Shown: one piece after another, positions 9,003 through 17,607 of the stretch
How the letters are laid out: each line of letters begins with the position of its first letter
Position numbering within the stretch: the first letter of the stretch is position 1
Assembly (NCBI RefSeq): GCF_003240585.1
Contig: NZ_PCDP01000045.1
Location: forward strand, 1-64,000
DNA: 64,000 nucleotides
Direction: 5' to 3'
Origin: Arminella tubonensis
GTDB lineage: Bacteria; Pseudomonadota; Alphaproteobacteria; Rhizobiales; Rhizobiaceae
Made by a program: the position numbers and the translations under genes
The notes under the pieces: model-generated
Told to the model about the DNA's origin: nothing
Databases searched by the model: none
Seen by the model: the letters and a program-made list of their open reading frames with translations, nothing else

Positions 9003-9027
9003 GGAACATTTGCGCAGACAACACGTT
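9003..9027 (+). promoter_or_regulatory. EcfG-type general stress promoter (perfect match)
   Basis: GGAAC at 9003-9007 and CGTT at 9024-9027, separated by 16 bases, match the alphaproteobacterial sigma-EcfG (RpoE2) consensus. The element lies 46 bases before the DUF892 gene and reads toward it. Confidence 0.75.
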
Positions 9028-9073
9028 GATCTCCGCAACCGTTCACTGACACACAATCACGAGGAGAGACCCA

Positions 9074-9574
9074 ATGGCCGAGAAGACACTCAACGATCTA
9101 TTCCATGACACGCTCAAGGATATCTATTTCGCCGAACGACAGATCGTGAAGGCACTGCCAAAAATGGCACGCGCCGCAACCGCGCCACAGCTGAAGGCCG
9201 CGTTTGAAAAGCATCTGCAGCAGACCGAAGGTCACGTCGAGCGCCTGCAACAGGTGTTCGAGATCATTGGCAAGCGTCCGCAGGGCAAGACCTGCGAGGC
9301 TATCCAGGGAATCATCGCCGAGGGCGAAGAGATTATCGAGGAGTTCAAAGGCACCGCTGCCCTGGACGCTGGGCTGATCTCGTCGGCCCAGGCCGTCGAG
9401 CACTACGAAATCACCCGCTACGGCACCCTGAAGACCTGGGCCGCACAGCTCGGCTACAAGGACGCCGTCACCCTTCTCGATGCCACCTTGAAGGAAGAGT
9501 CCGCCACGGATGCAGACCTGACCACGCTTGCGAAGTCTGCCGTCAACTTGGCCGCTCAAAAGAAGACGGCTTGA
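9074..9574 (+). CDS. Ferritin-like DUF892 (YciE/YciF) protein
   Basis: A 166-residue all-helical protein. Glutamates and histidines in AERQIV, QQTEGHVERL and AVEHYEITRY are spaced as in the YciE/YciF ferritin-like (DUF892) family, which forms a four-helix bundle with a di-metal site. It starts at ATG 9074 after GAGGAGAG. The perfect EcfG-type promoter upstream indicates induction by general stress, in line with other DUF892 proteins being osmotic or oxidative stress induced. The exact reaction is not established for the family. Confidence 0.9.
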   Translation: MAEKTLNDLFHDTLKDIYFAERQIVKALPKMARAATAPQLKAAFEKHLQQTEGHVERLQQVFEIIGKRPQGKTCEAIQGIIAEGEEIIEEFKGTAALDAGLISSAQAVEHYEITRYGTLKTWAAQLGYKDAVTLLDATLKEESATDADLTTLAKSAVNLAAQKKTA

Positions 9575-9710
9575 TCGTCATTGGAAATTCGCAAGCTCCC
9601 GAATGGGCTTGCGGGTCTTGAACCACAGTCAAGAAGGCTCCGGTCCCGTCTCTCGTCGGAGGCTTCTTAAACCAAACAACGTTAGACAAATCTGACAAAG
9701 GAGAAATCAC

Positions 9711-9788
9711 ATGGGTCGCGGTATTTTACTTTGGATGTTGGGTGTTCCGATCCCGATCATCATCATTCTCGCACTCTTTTTTCGATAG
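9711..9788 (+). CDS. 25-residue hydrophobic membrane peptide
   Basis: A very short gene: MGRGILLWMLGVPIPIIIIL followed by ALFFR and a TAG. AAGGAG lies eight bases before the ATG. It has a short positively charged start, a Pro-kinked hydrophobic span and a terminal arginine, consistent with a single-pass membrane peptide. It ends nine bases before the next gene's ATG, so the two are probably one transcript. Similar tiny proteins occur in other proteobacteria; function unknown. Confidence 0.7.
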   Translation: MGRGILLWMLGVPIPIIIILALFFR

Positions 9789-9797
9789 GATGGCGGA

Positions 9798-10688
9798 ATG
9801 ACCGTATTCTCCTCGAATTCAGAGGTGTCCGCAGGGCCGGAATCATCGGTCTCTGCTGTAAGCTGGGGTGCAATCATCGCCGGCGGCGTCGTGGCGGCGG
9901 CTGTAACCCTGCTGCTTACATTGCTCGGCACTGGACTTGGCCTGACCATGATATCTCCGTGGTCCTCTCAGAGCGCCTCGGTGATGACGCTGTCGGTGAC
10001 GACGGCCATCTGGATTGTAATCGTCCAATGGCTCTCGGCAGGCCTTGGAGGCTATATGACCGGGCGCTTGCGTACAAAGTGGGTGGCGGTTCACACGGAT
10101 GAAGTCTATTTCCGTGACACAGCTCATGGCCTGCTCACCTGGGCTCTGGCAACCGTTCTACTCGCGGGAGTACTTGGGTCGGCGCTGACTTCGATGATCG
10201 GCACCGGCATACAAGCCGCTTCGACCGTAACGTCGGGTGCCGCTGCCGCCGGCGTTACGAAAGCCGTCGATGGCGCGAGCGGAAGCTCGTCCTATTTCGT
10301 TGACAGCCTGCTTCGACCTGCGGACCCACGCAAGCCAGCTGCAGGCCAGCAGCCGGGCAGTGACGACAATGCAAGCGCTCAGATCGCGACGATTCTCGCA
10401 AACAGCGCCGTTGCCGGATCGGTATCGCCGGATGATCAGAGCTATCTCGTCCAGCTTGTCGCGGCCAAAACCGGATTGTCGGAGGCGGACGCCAAGGCAC
10501 GCGTGGATGCGATCCTGAAGAAGGCTGATGATGCCAAGGTTAAGGCGCAACAGGCAGCAGACGCCGCGCGCAAGACCGGCGCGAAGATCGCACTGTTTGG
10601 CACCCTTTCCCTCCTCATTGGCGCATTTATCGCCAGCGTGGCGGCTGTATTGGGCGGACGTGAACGAGACGACATGAAAACCTTCTAA
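9798..10688 (+). CDS. Multi-pass membrane protein of unknown function (PhnA-like / YrzE type)
   Basis: 296 residues. Two hydrophobic segments lie in the first 80 residues (around VSWGAIIAGGVVAAAVTLLL and the MTLSVTTAIWIVIV stretch), one near residue 115 and one close to the C-terminus. A soluble central region contains an Ala/Lys-rich helix. Rhizobial relatives are often labelled PhnA-like, a name without functional basis. The ATG at 9798 follows GGATGGCGG and it is probably co-transcribed with the 25-residue peptide before it. A strong terminator follows. Confidence 0.75.
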   Translation: MTVFSSNSEVSAGPESSVSAVSWGAIIAGGVVAAAVTLLLTLLGTGLGLTMISPWSSQSASVMTLSVTTAIWIVIVQWLSAGLGGYMTGRLRTKWVAVHTDEVYFRDTAHGLLTWALATVLLAGVLGSALTSMIGTGIQAASTVTSGAAAAGVTKAVDGASGSSSYFVDSLLRPADPRKPAAGQQPGSDDNASAQIATILANSAVAGSVSPDDQSYLVQLVAAKTGLSEADAKARVDAILKKADDAKVKAQQAADAARKTGAKIALFGTLSLLIGAFIASVAAVLGGRERDDMKTF

Positions 10689-10701
10689 AGGCTCAAATCA
10701 G

Positions 10702-10735
10702 AAACCCGCCGATGACCACATCGGCGGGTTTTTTG
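10702..10735 (+). terminator. Rho-independent terminator
   Basis: A 12-bp perfect stem (AACCCGCCGATG at 10703-10714 and CATCGGCGGGTT at 10719-10730), loop ACCA, then a T-run. It closes the 9711-10688 transcript. Confidence 0.92.
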
Positions 10736-10774
10736 TTGTTTTCAGACCCGGGTGTTCAGGTTGGGAGCGTGACG

Positions 10775-11629
10775 ATGTTCGAAGGTTTCACATTGGAAGA
10801 TATCGAGGTTTCGGATGGCAAGTTGCATGTCAGGCACGGAGGATCGGGGCCGCCCGTCCTGTTACTGCACGGGCATCCGCGTACACATATGACGTGGGGG
10901 CAGGTCGCGGACCGGCTCGCAAAATCCTTTACCGTTGTCTGTCCTGACCTCAGGGGCTTCGGCCGGTCGTTCAAGCCCGCCGACAGCGCCGATCATGAAG
11001 GATCCTCTAAGCGCGCCAAAGCCCGCGACGCCGTCGAACTCATGCGCGCCCTCGGCCACGAGCGCTTTGCGATCGTCGGCCACGATCGCGGCAGCTACGT
11101 CGCCTTCAGGGCGGCGATGGACTATCCGGAAAATATTGCAAGGCTCGTAGTGCTCGATTGTGTGCCTATCCTCGAGGCACTGGAGAGGGCGGACGAGCGG
11201 TTTGCCCAGCGCTGGTGGCATTGGTTCTTCTTCGGTGTCCCTGAAAAGCCGGAACGCGCGATAGTCGCCGATCCGGACGCATGGTACGGCGGATCGCCCG
11301 ATAAAATGGGGCTTGAAGCTTATGAAGACTTTCGGCGCGCGACGCGCGATCCCCCGACTGTGCATACGATGGTGGAAGACTACCGGGCTGGGCTCACGAT
11401 CGATCGCAAGCACGACCTTGAAGACAGGGCGGCACAACGCGTCGTCCAATGCCCGATGCTTTGCCTCTGGTCAGAACGCGACGACCTCCAACTGCTATAT
11501 GGAGATGTATTGGAGGTGTGGCGGCCGTGGGCAAAGGATGTCACAGGTTTCGGCATCGATTCCGGCCACCACATGGCCGAGGAAGCCCCCGGCGTACTCG
11601 CGGAGGCGCTAATCAATTTTCTGAAATGA
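10775..11629 (+). CDS. Alpha/beta hydrolase, haloacetate/fluoroacetate dehalogenase-like
   Basis: 284 residues. The oxyanion-hole region is LLLHGHPRTH, the nucleophile elbow is GHDRGS (aspartate rather than serine, as in dehalogenases and epoxide hydrolases), the WHWFFF stretch matches the halide-pocket His-Trp of fluoroacetate dehalogenases, and the catalytic histidine lies in SGHHMAEEAP. This argues for a DehH1/FAc-DEX-type enzyme hydrolysing a haloacid, though related sequences can be epoxide hydrolases or have other ester substrates. The ATG at 10775 (after GGGAG) is used; the longer frame would start inside the upstream terminator. Confidence 0.85.
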   Translation: MFEGFTLEDIEVSDGKLHVRHGGSGPPVLLLHGHPRTHMTWGQVADRLAKSFTVVCPDLRGFGRSFKPADSADHEGSSKRAKARDAVELMRALGHERFAIVGHDRGSYVAFRAAMDYPENIARLVVLDCVPILEALERADERFAQRWWHWFFFGVPEKPERAIVADPDAWYGGSPDKMGLEAYEDFRRATRDPPTVHTMVEDYRAGLTIDRKHDLEDRAAQRVVQCPMLCLWSERDDLQLLYGDVLEVWRPWAKDVTGFGIDSGHHMAEEAPGVLAEALINFLK

Positions 11630-11656
11630 CGCACTCTGCTGCTCCGTTGCAGCGTA

Positions 11657-11860
11657 TTATTCGGCCAACCGCTCAGGCATGTCGGGAACATGGCGTTTTG
11701 CAGCCATGAGGAGATCGAGCTCAATGGCGGAAGGGCCGAAGCGGACGTAGAGATCCTCTGCCGCATGCTTCGAAAGGCGATATCTGTCCGCAAATTCTTC
11801 AAGCGTATAAGGGCGTCCGCGCACTGGCCTACGACGCTGAAAATCTCCGATCTGGGTCAT
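11657..11860 (-). CDS. Small conserved hypothetical protein
   Basis: 67 residues, basic N-terminus (RRRPVRGRPYTLEEFADRYR) then a helical stretch KHAAEDLYVRFG and LDLLMAAKRH. The pattern TLEEFADRYRLSKHAAEDLY could be a small helix-turn-helix, but I do not recognise the family. The ATG at 11860 has AAAGGA nine bases upstream, better than the in-frame ATG at 11881. Confidence 0.6.
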   Translation of the reverse strand: MTQIGDFQRRRPVRGRPYTLEEFADRYRLSKHAAEDLYVRFGPSAIELDLLMAAKRHVPDMPERLAE

Positions 11861-11951
11861 TGGGCGCGTTCCTTTCAACATAAATTAGTAACAGCTAAAT
11901 GTCTGTCGCAATTGATTGTTCCCGCAGAGCCAGAGACTATTTTCGCATTGC

Positions 11952-14612
11952 TCAAGCCGCCTCGTTGACCTTTCCTCGACGCTTGACTGCCATTTCCAGC
12001 GAGCGCTCGCCGTCGCAATAGTCCGTCCATGCGGTGCTGGTCTTCATCAGCGCGGGGACAGTCCGGATCGTGAAACGCCTCGGGTCTAGATCGGCTTTCA
12101 CCTGCGACCAGTTCAGCGGCATGGATACCGTGGCGCCTGACCTTGCGCGGGGCGACAGAGGAGCTACGGCCGTCGCCATCCGATCATTGCGAAGATAGTC
12201 GAGGAACATCCTTCCATTCCGCAACCGTTTGGCCATGTTGATGACATAGCGATCAGGATTGTCACGTGCCATCTGCGCGCAGACATCATGCGCAAAGGAC
12301 TTCGCGATTGGCCAGGTGAGTTTGTCCCTTTTCCCTTGGGCAAGCGGTGTCACCACATGGAGACCCTTGCCTCCCGTCGTCTTGCAGAAGCTGACAAGAC
12401 CGAGTTCTTCCAATCGGTCCCGCAGCTCGCGCGCGGTTTCGACCACGGTGGAGAACGGCACATCGGGGCCTGGATCGATATCGAAGATCAATCGTCCCGG
12501 CACCTCCGGCTCGTTCGGTTGACAATTCCAGGGATGAAGCTCCAGTCCGCCAACCTGGGCAACCGCTGCCAGCCCCTCCAGCCTATCGATTTCAAGATAC
12601 GGCTTCTTGTCGCCAAATACGGTGACGAGGTCGAGGAGATTGGACGTGCTCTGCATTGCGTGTCGCTGAAAGAACCGTTCGCCCCCCACGCCGTCCGGAG
12701 CCCTGATGATCGAACAGGGGCGCCCTTTGATGTGTTCCATCATCCATGGACCCACAGCTTCCAGATATTGAGCCAGATCAAGTTTCGAGACCGGGTGATC
12801 ATCGCTTGCGTCAGGCCACATCACCTTGTCGGGGTGTGATATCAGCACGCCCAAGACAGACGCTTTTCCACTTGATCCTTGGCGGCTCTTGGCAGGCGCG
12901 CCCTTGATCGGTTCTGGCACGGCGGTCGTATCAGGCGTTGCAGGCGTTTCGGCTTCGACTTCCGCAGCCGGTTTATCCTCCCGCAACCCCTTGAATGCGC
13001 CTTGCCGCACCTGGCCGTCGCCGGTCCACCCGGCAAACTCGATCTCCGCTACCAGCTCCGGCCGAGCCCAGACGACACCGGCTTCCTTGAGCGGCGCACC
13101 GATGCCGGTGAACGGGCTTTGGTCGGCCTCAACCTCCTTCAGCTTCGGAAGCAGTGTCCGGATCTTGGCTTCGCCGAAACCGGTACCGACACGCCCGACA
13201 TAGACAAAGTGGTCGCCGCGATTGACGCCGACCAGCAGCGAGCGGAAACGGCCGCTCGTCGTCGACCAGCCACCAATGACGACTTCATGGCCAGCACGGC
13301 ATTTCGATTTTGCCCAGCTGCGGGTCCGTCCGGACCGGTAGGGCTGGTCAAGTTTCTTCGAGACGATCCCCTCGAGAGACAACTGGCACGCGGAGCGAAG
13401 CACGGCATCCCCGCCGGTCTCGAAATGCTCCACGAAACGGATAAGCGGGTCAGCGCCGGGAAGTCGCTGCCGAAGCCGTTCCTTTCGCTCCGAAAGCGGG
13501 CGTGCCCGCATATCCTCATTGGCGTCGTAAAGAAGGTCAAAGGCGAAAAAGACGAGATTGTCCGTCAGATCCTCCGAAAGAGCCGCCTGCAACGCCGCAA
13601 AGTCCGGAGCACCGTGTTCGTCCAACGCCACGACCTCTCCGTCCACGATAGAATCCGGTAGCCCTTTCGCCGCAGCTCCGATGGCCTGGAATCTCTCCGT
13701 CCAATCCAGTCCCTTTCGGGTCTTGAGTGTGATCTTGCCGTCCTCGACGCGCATCTGGATTCGATAGCCATCGAATTTGATCTCGTGCACCCACCCTTCA
13801 CCCTGGGGAGGACGTGCAAGAGTGTCGCAGAGCTGGGGCGCAATGAAGGTGGGCATCGCCGACACCGCCTTCCTTGGCCTGGATTTTCTTTGGACATTTG
13901 CCGGTTTCGGATCATCTCCGCCTGCCCTTCGCTCGGCCGCCAGCCCGGCCCGGCTATCCCACGCCGCGTCCGGCTCGGCCGAGCCTTTCGCCGCCAGCAT
14001 GAAGGGTTTGGGACCCCGTCCCTTCCCCCCGGCAATCATCGCCATCGACCTCCCCGACGCGACTGAGCTATCCTCTTGAAGGACGGCATCACCATTGCCA
14101 TCGACGGCAGCATCGTCATGGTGCTTGATCAGCAGCCAGTTGGTCCGCTTGCCGCCAGTTCTGTCGTGATTCATGCGCACCAGCACCCAGCTGCCATGCA
14201 GGCGCTTGCCGTCCAGGGTGAACTTCAAATCGCCTTCGGCGAGAGCATCCTCGGGGCTCCTGTTGCCCTCAGGCTCCCAGTAGCCGCGATCCCACAGGAG
14301 AACCGTCCCGCCGCCATATTGGCCCTTCGGTATTGTCCCTTCGAAATCACCGTAGTCGAGCGGATGATCCTCAACTTCGACGGCCAGGCGCTTGTCTTGC
14401 GGATCGAGCGAGGGCCCCCGGGTGACGGCCCATGATTTGAACACGCCGTCCAGCTCGAGGCGAAGGTCGTAATGCAATCGTGTCGCATCGTGTTTTTGAA
14501 TGACAAACCGACGACGGTTGGACGAGGCAATTTCGGTCGCGCCGCTCGGTTCCCTGGTCTTCTTAAAATCGCGCTTGGATCGATAGGTGTTGAGCTTGCC
14601 GGCGTCGACCAT
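11952..14612 (-). CDS. ligD: Multifunctional NHEJ DNA ligase LigD
   Basis: An 886-residue protein with three NHEJ modules. The N-terminal 3'-phosphoesterase domain keeps the Pseudomonas-type active-site set H41, H47, D49, R51 and H83 (HDATRLHYDLRLELDG, EDHPLDYGDFEG). The central ATP-dependent ligase has the nucleotidyl lysine K279 in EIKFDGYR. The C-terminal primase-polymerase domain covers roughly residues 590-880 with LIFDIDPGPD carrying the metal-binding aspartates. The order PE-LIG-POL is that of Pseudomonas LigD. It seals double-strand breaks together with Ku, but no ku gene is in this window. An EcfG-like promoter lies 36 bases upstream. Confidence 0.96.
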   Translation of the reverse strand: MVDAGKLNTYRSKRDFKKTREPSGATEIASSNRRRFVIQKHDATRLHYDLRLELDGVFKSWAVTRGPSLDPQDKRLAVEVEDHPLDYGDFEGTIPKGQYGGGTVLLWDRGYWEPEGNRSPEDALAEGDLKFTLDGKRLHGSWVLVRMNHDRTGGKRTNWLLIKHHDDAAVDGNGDAVLQEDSSVASGRSMAMIAGGKGRGPKPFMLAAKGSAEPDAAWDSRAGLAAERRAGGDDPKPANVQRKSRPRKAVSAMPTFIAPQLCDTLARPPQGEGWVHEIKFDGYRIQMRVEDGKITLKTRKGLDWTERFQAIGAAAKGLPDSIVDGEVVALDEHGAPDFAALQAALSEDLTDNLVFFAFDLLYDANEDMRARPLSERKERLRQRLPGADPLIRFVEHFETGGDAVLRSACQLSLEGIVSKKLDQPYRSGRTRSWAKSKCRAGHEVVIGGWSTTSGRFRSLLVGVNRGDHFVYVGRVGTGFGEAKIRTLLPKLKEVEADQSPFTGIGAPLKEAGVVWARPELVAEIEFAGWTGDGQVRQGAFKGLREDKPAAEVEAETPATPDTTAVPEPIKGAPAKSRQGSSGKASVLGVLISHPDKVMWPDASDDHPVSKLDLAQYLEAVGPWMMEHIKGRPCSIIRAPDGVGGERFFQRHAMQSTSNLLDLVTVFGDKKPYLEIDRLEGLAAVAQVGGLELHPWNCQPNEPEVPGRLIFDIDPGPDVPFSTVVETARELRDRLEELGLVSFCKTTGGKGLHVVTPLAQGKRDKLTWPIAKSFAHDVCAQMARDNPDRYVINMAKRLRNGRMFLDYLRNDRMATAVAPLSPRARSGATVSMPLNWSQVKADLDPRRFTIRTVPALMKTSTAWTDYCDGERSLEMAVKRRGKVNEAA

Positions 14613-14647
14613 CGTTGTCTCCCGTCACACAAATATGTCGGTGGGAC

Positions 14648-14672
14648 AACGCAAGAGCCGGAGCTTTGTTCT
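14648..14672 (-). promoter_or_regulatory. EcfG-like promoter upstream of ligD (one mismatch)
   Basis: Read on the minus strand: AGAAC, 16 bases, CGTT. One base differs from GGAAC-N16-CGTT. Position relative to the ligD ATG would give a leader of about 28 bases. Confidence 0.45.
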
Positions 14673-14860
14673 TGATCAGGCGTCAATCGAACGAATTTAT
14701 GCGGCAGCCGATCTCTGTAGACGTGGCATCAGCAGTCGGTTGCGCGCAGCCCGACGCGGCAAGGCGCTCACCAAGAATTCATTGCGATACAAGGTAGCAA
14801 AGCTTGCGGCGAGCGAATGTCCTCGGCGATTGCAATTCGTTTTCAAAAAAATGGTACCAG

Positions 14861-15109
14861 TTAGTATGCAGGCTCTATTCTATTGCAGATCGCATTGCCG
14901 GCGATGTCACGAGCAACGCCTATCGCGGTCTCCAACACACGAAGACTGGGAGCCGAGCCATCGAGGTAAATGACGCCGCTATCTTCAGTAACGCTTATTC
15001 TGGCATCTTCGAGACCTGCTGCATAAGCGATGGCCGAAGAGACAGCTGCGCGAAGGCCCGCCATTTGCGCGCCGACTATACCGCCGGCTGGAAGGATGGA
15101 CATGAACAT
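14861..15109 (-). CDS. Small BON-domain-like protein
   Basis: 82 residues. After a short hydrophobic start, the sequence LEDARISVTEDSGVIYLDGSAPSLRVLETAIGVARD has the beta-hairpin-then-helix pattern of a BON domain (V-x-x-G-x-V-x-L-x-G-x-V family), found in stress proteins such as OsmY. The ATG at 15109 has AAGGAG eight bases upstream. An EcfG-like promoter lies just upstream. Function is unknown; membership of BON is by eye. Confidence 0.65.
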   Translation of the reverse strand: MFMSILPAGGIVGAQMAGLRAAVSSAIAYAAGLEDARISVTEDSGVIYLDGSAPSLRVLETAIGVARDIAGNAICNRIEPAY

Positions 15110-15133
15110 GATCAGTGCTCCTTTCTTAGAACT

Positions 15134-15158
15134 AACGTTTAAACCATAATCTTGTTCA
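15134..15158 (-). promoter_or_regulatory. EcfG-like promoter (one mismatch)
   Basis: Minus strand: TGAAC, 16 bases, CGTT, ending 25 bases before the BON-like gene. One mismatch to the general-stress consensus. Confidence 0.5.
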
Positions 15159-15207
15159 TCCTGCGTTCATTTTCGCAATTTTCGTAACGGGCTGTCACCG
15201 GCCGTCA

Positions 15208-15450
15208 TCAGCTCGGCGCCATGTATTCCACGTTTAGGACAAGGCTGACGACAACCACCGCCTGATGATCGTTGTTCTCGACCTCCACGGACAGTTCCCG
15301 ACCATTACCATCTGGAATTCCATCCATAGCCATTTCCGCCAATACCTTCTTTGCCTGCTCGATCGCGGTCATCAGCGTCGGAAATTCGAACGACGAGTCT
15401 CCCGGCCACGTTCCATCGTTGTCATTGGTTTTAAAGTAGAATTTTGACAT
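15208..15450 (-). CDS. DUF6894-like small protein
   Basis: 80 residues beginning MSKFYFKTNDNDGTWPGDSS. The layout (Y-F-x-x-D-G near the start, a central A-I-x-Q-A-K-K-V-L-A-E-M-A helix, then SVEVENND and two beta-strands) matches the DUF6894 family, common in rhizobia. The ATG at 15450 follows GAGGAG. Function unknown. The upstream EcfG-like element suggests stress control. Confidence 0.75.
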   Translation of the reverse strand: MSKFYFKTNDNDGTWPGDSSFEFPTLMTAIEQAKKVLAEMAMDGIPDGNGRELSVEVENNDHQAVVVVSLVLNVEYMAPS

Positions 15451-15469
15451 CAGCGCTCCTCTTTCTTCC

Positions 15470-15494
15470 AATGGATGCCAACCTTAAAAGTTCC
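15470..15494 (-). promoter_or_regulatory. EcfG-like promoter (one mismatch in -10)
   Basis: Minus strand: GGAAC, 16 bases, CATT (consensus CGTT), 20 bases before the DUF6894 gene. Confidence 0.5.
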
Positions 15495-15803
15495 AACGAC
15501 TAACGGGATGCCAAAGCGAAAATCGAACCGACACGTCCAAAGCCGCGATAAAAGTCGCAGGTTGAGAAACGTTCCAGCAACGTCGAAGTGAAGCGGAAAT
15601 GCGTGTCTCGTTTGCCGGGAGGCTTCGGCCGATCTATCGGAAAATGCGGCGAAGAGGCTATCGCCCTCTGGCCTTTCATTTTCACCAAGTCGATTTTCAA
15701 CGTCGGCTTACAACGCCAAATCCGAAGACGGCAAGCATCAGATAGCGCGGCGGGCGGTTGATTTGAGGTGATTCGAATCATGATCTGCCCCCTCACTGCC
15801 TAT
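15495..15803. other. Intergenic region
   Basis: About 310 bases. A 98-codon minus-strand frame exists (15500-15796) but has no ribosome binding site, unusual composition and no recognisable motif, so it is not called. No clear hairpin terminator was found. Confidence 0.5.
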
Positions 15804-16616
15804 CTAGCCGTGCGGCAGTTCCTCGGTAATTACCTCGAAGCGAGCAAGCGTTGCGGGGCCAAAGTTGGTTGTCAGGGCGACGTCCGTCGCGTCGCGACCA
15901 GTCGCCATCAGGATCCGGCCGATGCGGGGCGTATTGTGGCGGGCGTCGACGGTATGCCAGTGGCCGCCAAGATAGACCTCGAACCAGGCGCTGAAATCCA
16001 TAGGATTGGGATCGACAGGCACACCGATGTCGCCGAGATAGCCTGTGCAGTAGCGCGCAGGAATGTTCATGCAGCGACAAAGGGTAATCGCCAGGTGGGC
16101 GAAGTCGCGACAAACACCTGTTTTCTCGAGGTATCCGCCGTGCGCAGAACGCAGCGGATCGGCCTTCTGATAATCGAAAACAATATGATCGTGAACGAAA
16201 TTGCTGATCGCCCGCACCCGCGGCCATCCGAGCGGGGTTAGCGAGAACTGCGCCCAGGCGAAATCGGCAAGCCGATCCGTGTCGCAATAGCGGCTGCCCA
16301 GCAGAAAGACGAGCACTTCGTTCGGCAGGTCCTTGATGTCGTGCTGAATAGCATCGTCGGGAATGACGTCGGGAAGGCCGCTGTCATAGATCTCAAAATC
16401 GGTCGCTATGGTCGTCAAACCCGGCGGCGCGACGATCCGCGTGCAGGCATTGCCAAAGGCATCGGTGTATTCTCGCGCATCTATCGGTTGATCGAATCCC
16501 AGAACCTGGTCGGTCAAAAGGTCGATACGTCGCGACGGATGAATATTGAGAACAAGCAACATCGGAGTGGGTTGCGGGCATTCGTAGCCAATATGGAATC
16601 CGGCACGGATCTTCAT
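15804..16616 (-). CDS. Transglutaminase-like cysteine protease family protein
   Basis: 270 residues. The transglutaminase-core triad is visible: Cys in KTGVCRDFAHLAI, His in HWHTVDARHN, and Asp in the same segment (VDA). The preceding N-terminal domain (about residues 1-120) is typical of bacterial members. Start ATG 16616 follows GAAGGA. It lies 46 bases downstream of a second transglutaminase-like gene, probably in one operon. Members are predicted peptidases or amide-bond transferases; substrate unknown. Confidence 0.85.
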   Translation of the reverse strand: MKIRAGFHIGYECPQPTPMLLVLNIHPSRRIDLLTDQVLGFDQPIDAREYTDAFGNACTRIVAPPGLTTIATDFEIYDSGLPDVIPDDAIQHDIKDLPNEVLVFLLGSRYCDTDRLADFAWAQFSLTPLGWPRVRAISNFVHDHIVFDYQKADPLRSAHGGYLEKTGVCRDFAHLAITLCRCMNIPARYCTGYLGDIGVPVDPNPMDFSAWFEVYLGGHWHTVDARHNTPRIGRILMATGRDATDVALTTNFGPATLARFEVITEELPHG

Positions 16617-16662
16617 TGCATATCCTTCAGTGAAAGATTTTTGCCGGGCCTGGCAAAAAAAC

Positions 16663-17607
16663 TTACCGATGAACGCCGATGCGCGATGAGTGTTCCATTT
16701 GTCTACTATCTGTTTTGCGAGAATCGCCCGCCGCATCCCCGGTCGTCACATTGACCTGCACGGACATATCCAGGTAGTCGGTCGCCTCGCCGTCATAGCT
16801 CCCCGTCAGCGGGATGGCTTGCCGTGGGTCGCGGGCAACACCGACACGGATGAGATCGCGATTGCCGACAATACCGTTGGTCGGGTCGAACTCCACCCAT
16901 CCGGCACCGGGAAGATATATCTGGCACCACGCATGGGTGGAGCCCCCGCCGCGTATGCTCGATCCGTCACGATCGGGAACATAGACATAGCCGGTGACGA
17001 AGCGGGCAGCCAGCCCAAGCGAACGAGCACCCTCCATCATCAGCAGCGCGAAATCACGACAGGTGCCTCGCCTCAGCTCCAGCGTCTGCAACGGCGTCTG
17101 CGTCCCCCGCTCCAATCGCCTCGTATAGCCGAAGCTCTCGTGGATCGCGTAGCACATCGTCATCAGCAGATGGCCTGTCTCGGTGGGTCGACCGATGCGC
17201 ACAAACCGTCTCGCCCACTGGCCGACCTCGTCGTTGGCATCCGGATAGTGACGTGTGATCGTTGGCTCCAGATCGGCGACTTCGTCCGCCTCATAGGCGA
17301 AGGGGTAGCTCAGCGCCTCGTCGTCGATCTGCAGATCGAGTGCAACCTGTGCCGTATGATCAAGCCTTATCCGGGTTTCAAAGTGCAGTTCGGAAGCTGG
17401 CCTGGAGATATCGACAAGCGCCACGCAATTGCCGAACACGTCATGTATCCAACGCACATGGCTTGGCCCCGGATCGACGATAAGCGTCGCATCGAGCAGC
17501 CGCTGGTCGAAACTGTCGCGCGGGCGAAACATCAGCCGGTGCTGGCCGAATTCCACCGGACGCCGATAACGATAGGCCGTGATGTGCCTGACGGAAAAAA
17601 TGGTCAT
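16663..17607 (-). CDS. Transglutaminase-like protein with N-terminal bacterial transglutaminase domain
   Basis: 314 residues. The N-terminal beta-rich domain (TIFSVRHITAYRYRRPV...FRPRD) is followed by the catalytic core with Cys in RRGTCRDFALLMM, His in GGGSTHAWCQIYLP and Asp in WVEFDPTNG. This is the common COG1305 architecture. The start at 17607 is the only sensible one but has a poor Shine-Dalgarno. The gene is the upstream partner of the paralogue at 15804-16616, and the C-terminus ends in a polar tail. Confidence 0.88.
   Translation of the reverse strand: MTIFSVRHITAYRYRRPVEFGQHRLMFRPRDSFDQRLLDATLIVDPGPSHVRWIHDVFGNCVALVDISRPASELHFETRIRLDHTAQVALDLQIDDEALSYPFAYEADEVADLEPTITRHYPDANDEVGQWARRFVRIGRPTETGHLLMTMCYAIHESFGYTRRLERGTQTPLQTLELRRGTCRDFALLMMEGARSLGLAARFVTGYVYVPDRDGSSIRGGGSTHAWCQIYLPGAGWVEFDPTNGIVGNRDLIRVGVARDPRQAIPLTGSYDGEATDYLDMSVQVNVTTGDAAGDSRKTDSRQMEHSSRIGVHR

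Noticed and set aside
9591..9612. GCAAG...CTTGC hairpin after the DUF892 gene as a terminator
   Set aside because: The stem has an unpaired bulge and no T-run follows.
14587..14973. Plus-strand 128-codon frame over the ligD promoter region
   Set aside because: No ribosome binding site, Arg/Cys-rich random-looking product, overlaps the promoter and BON-like gene.
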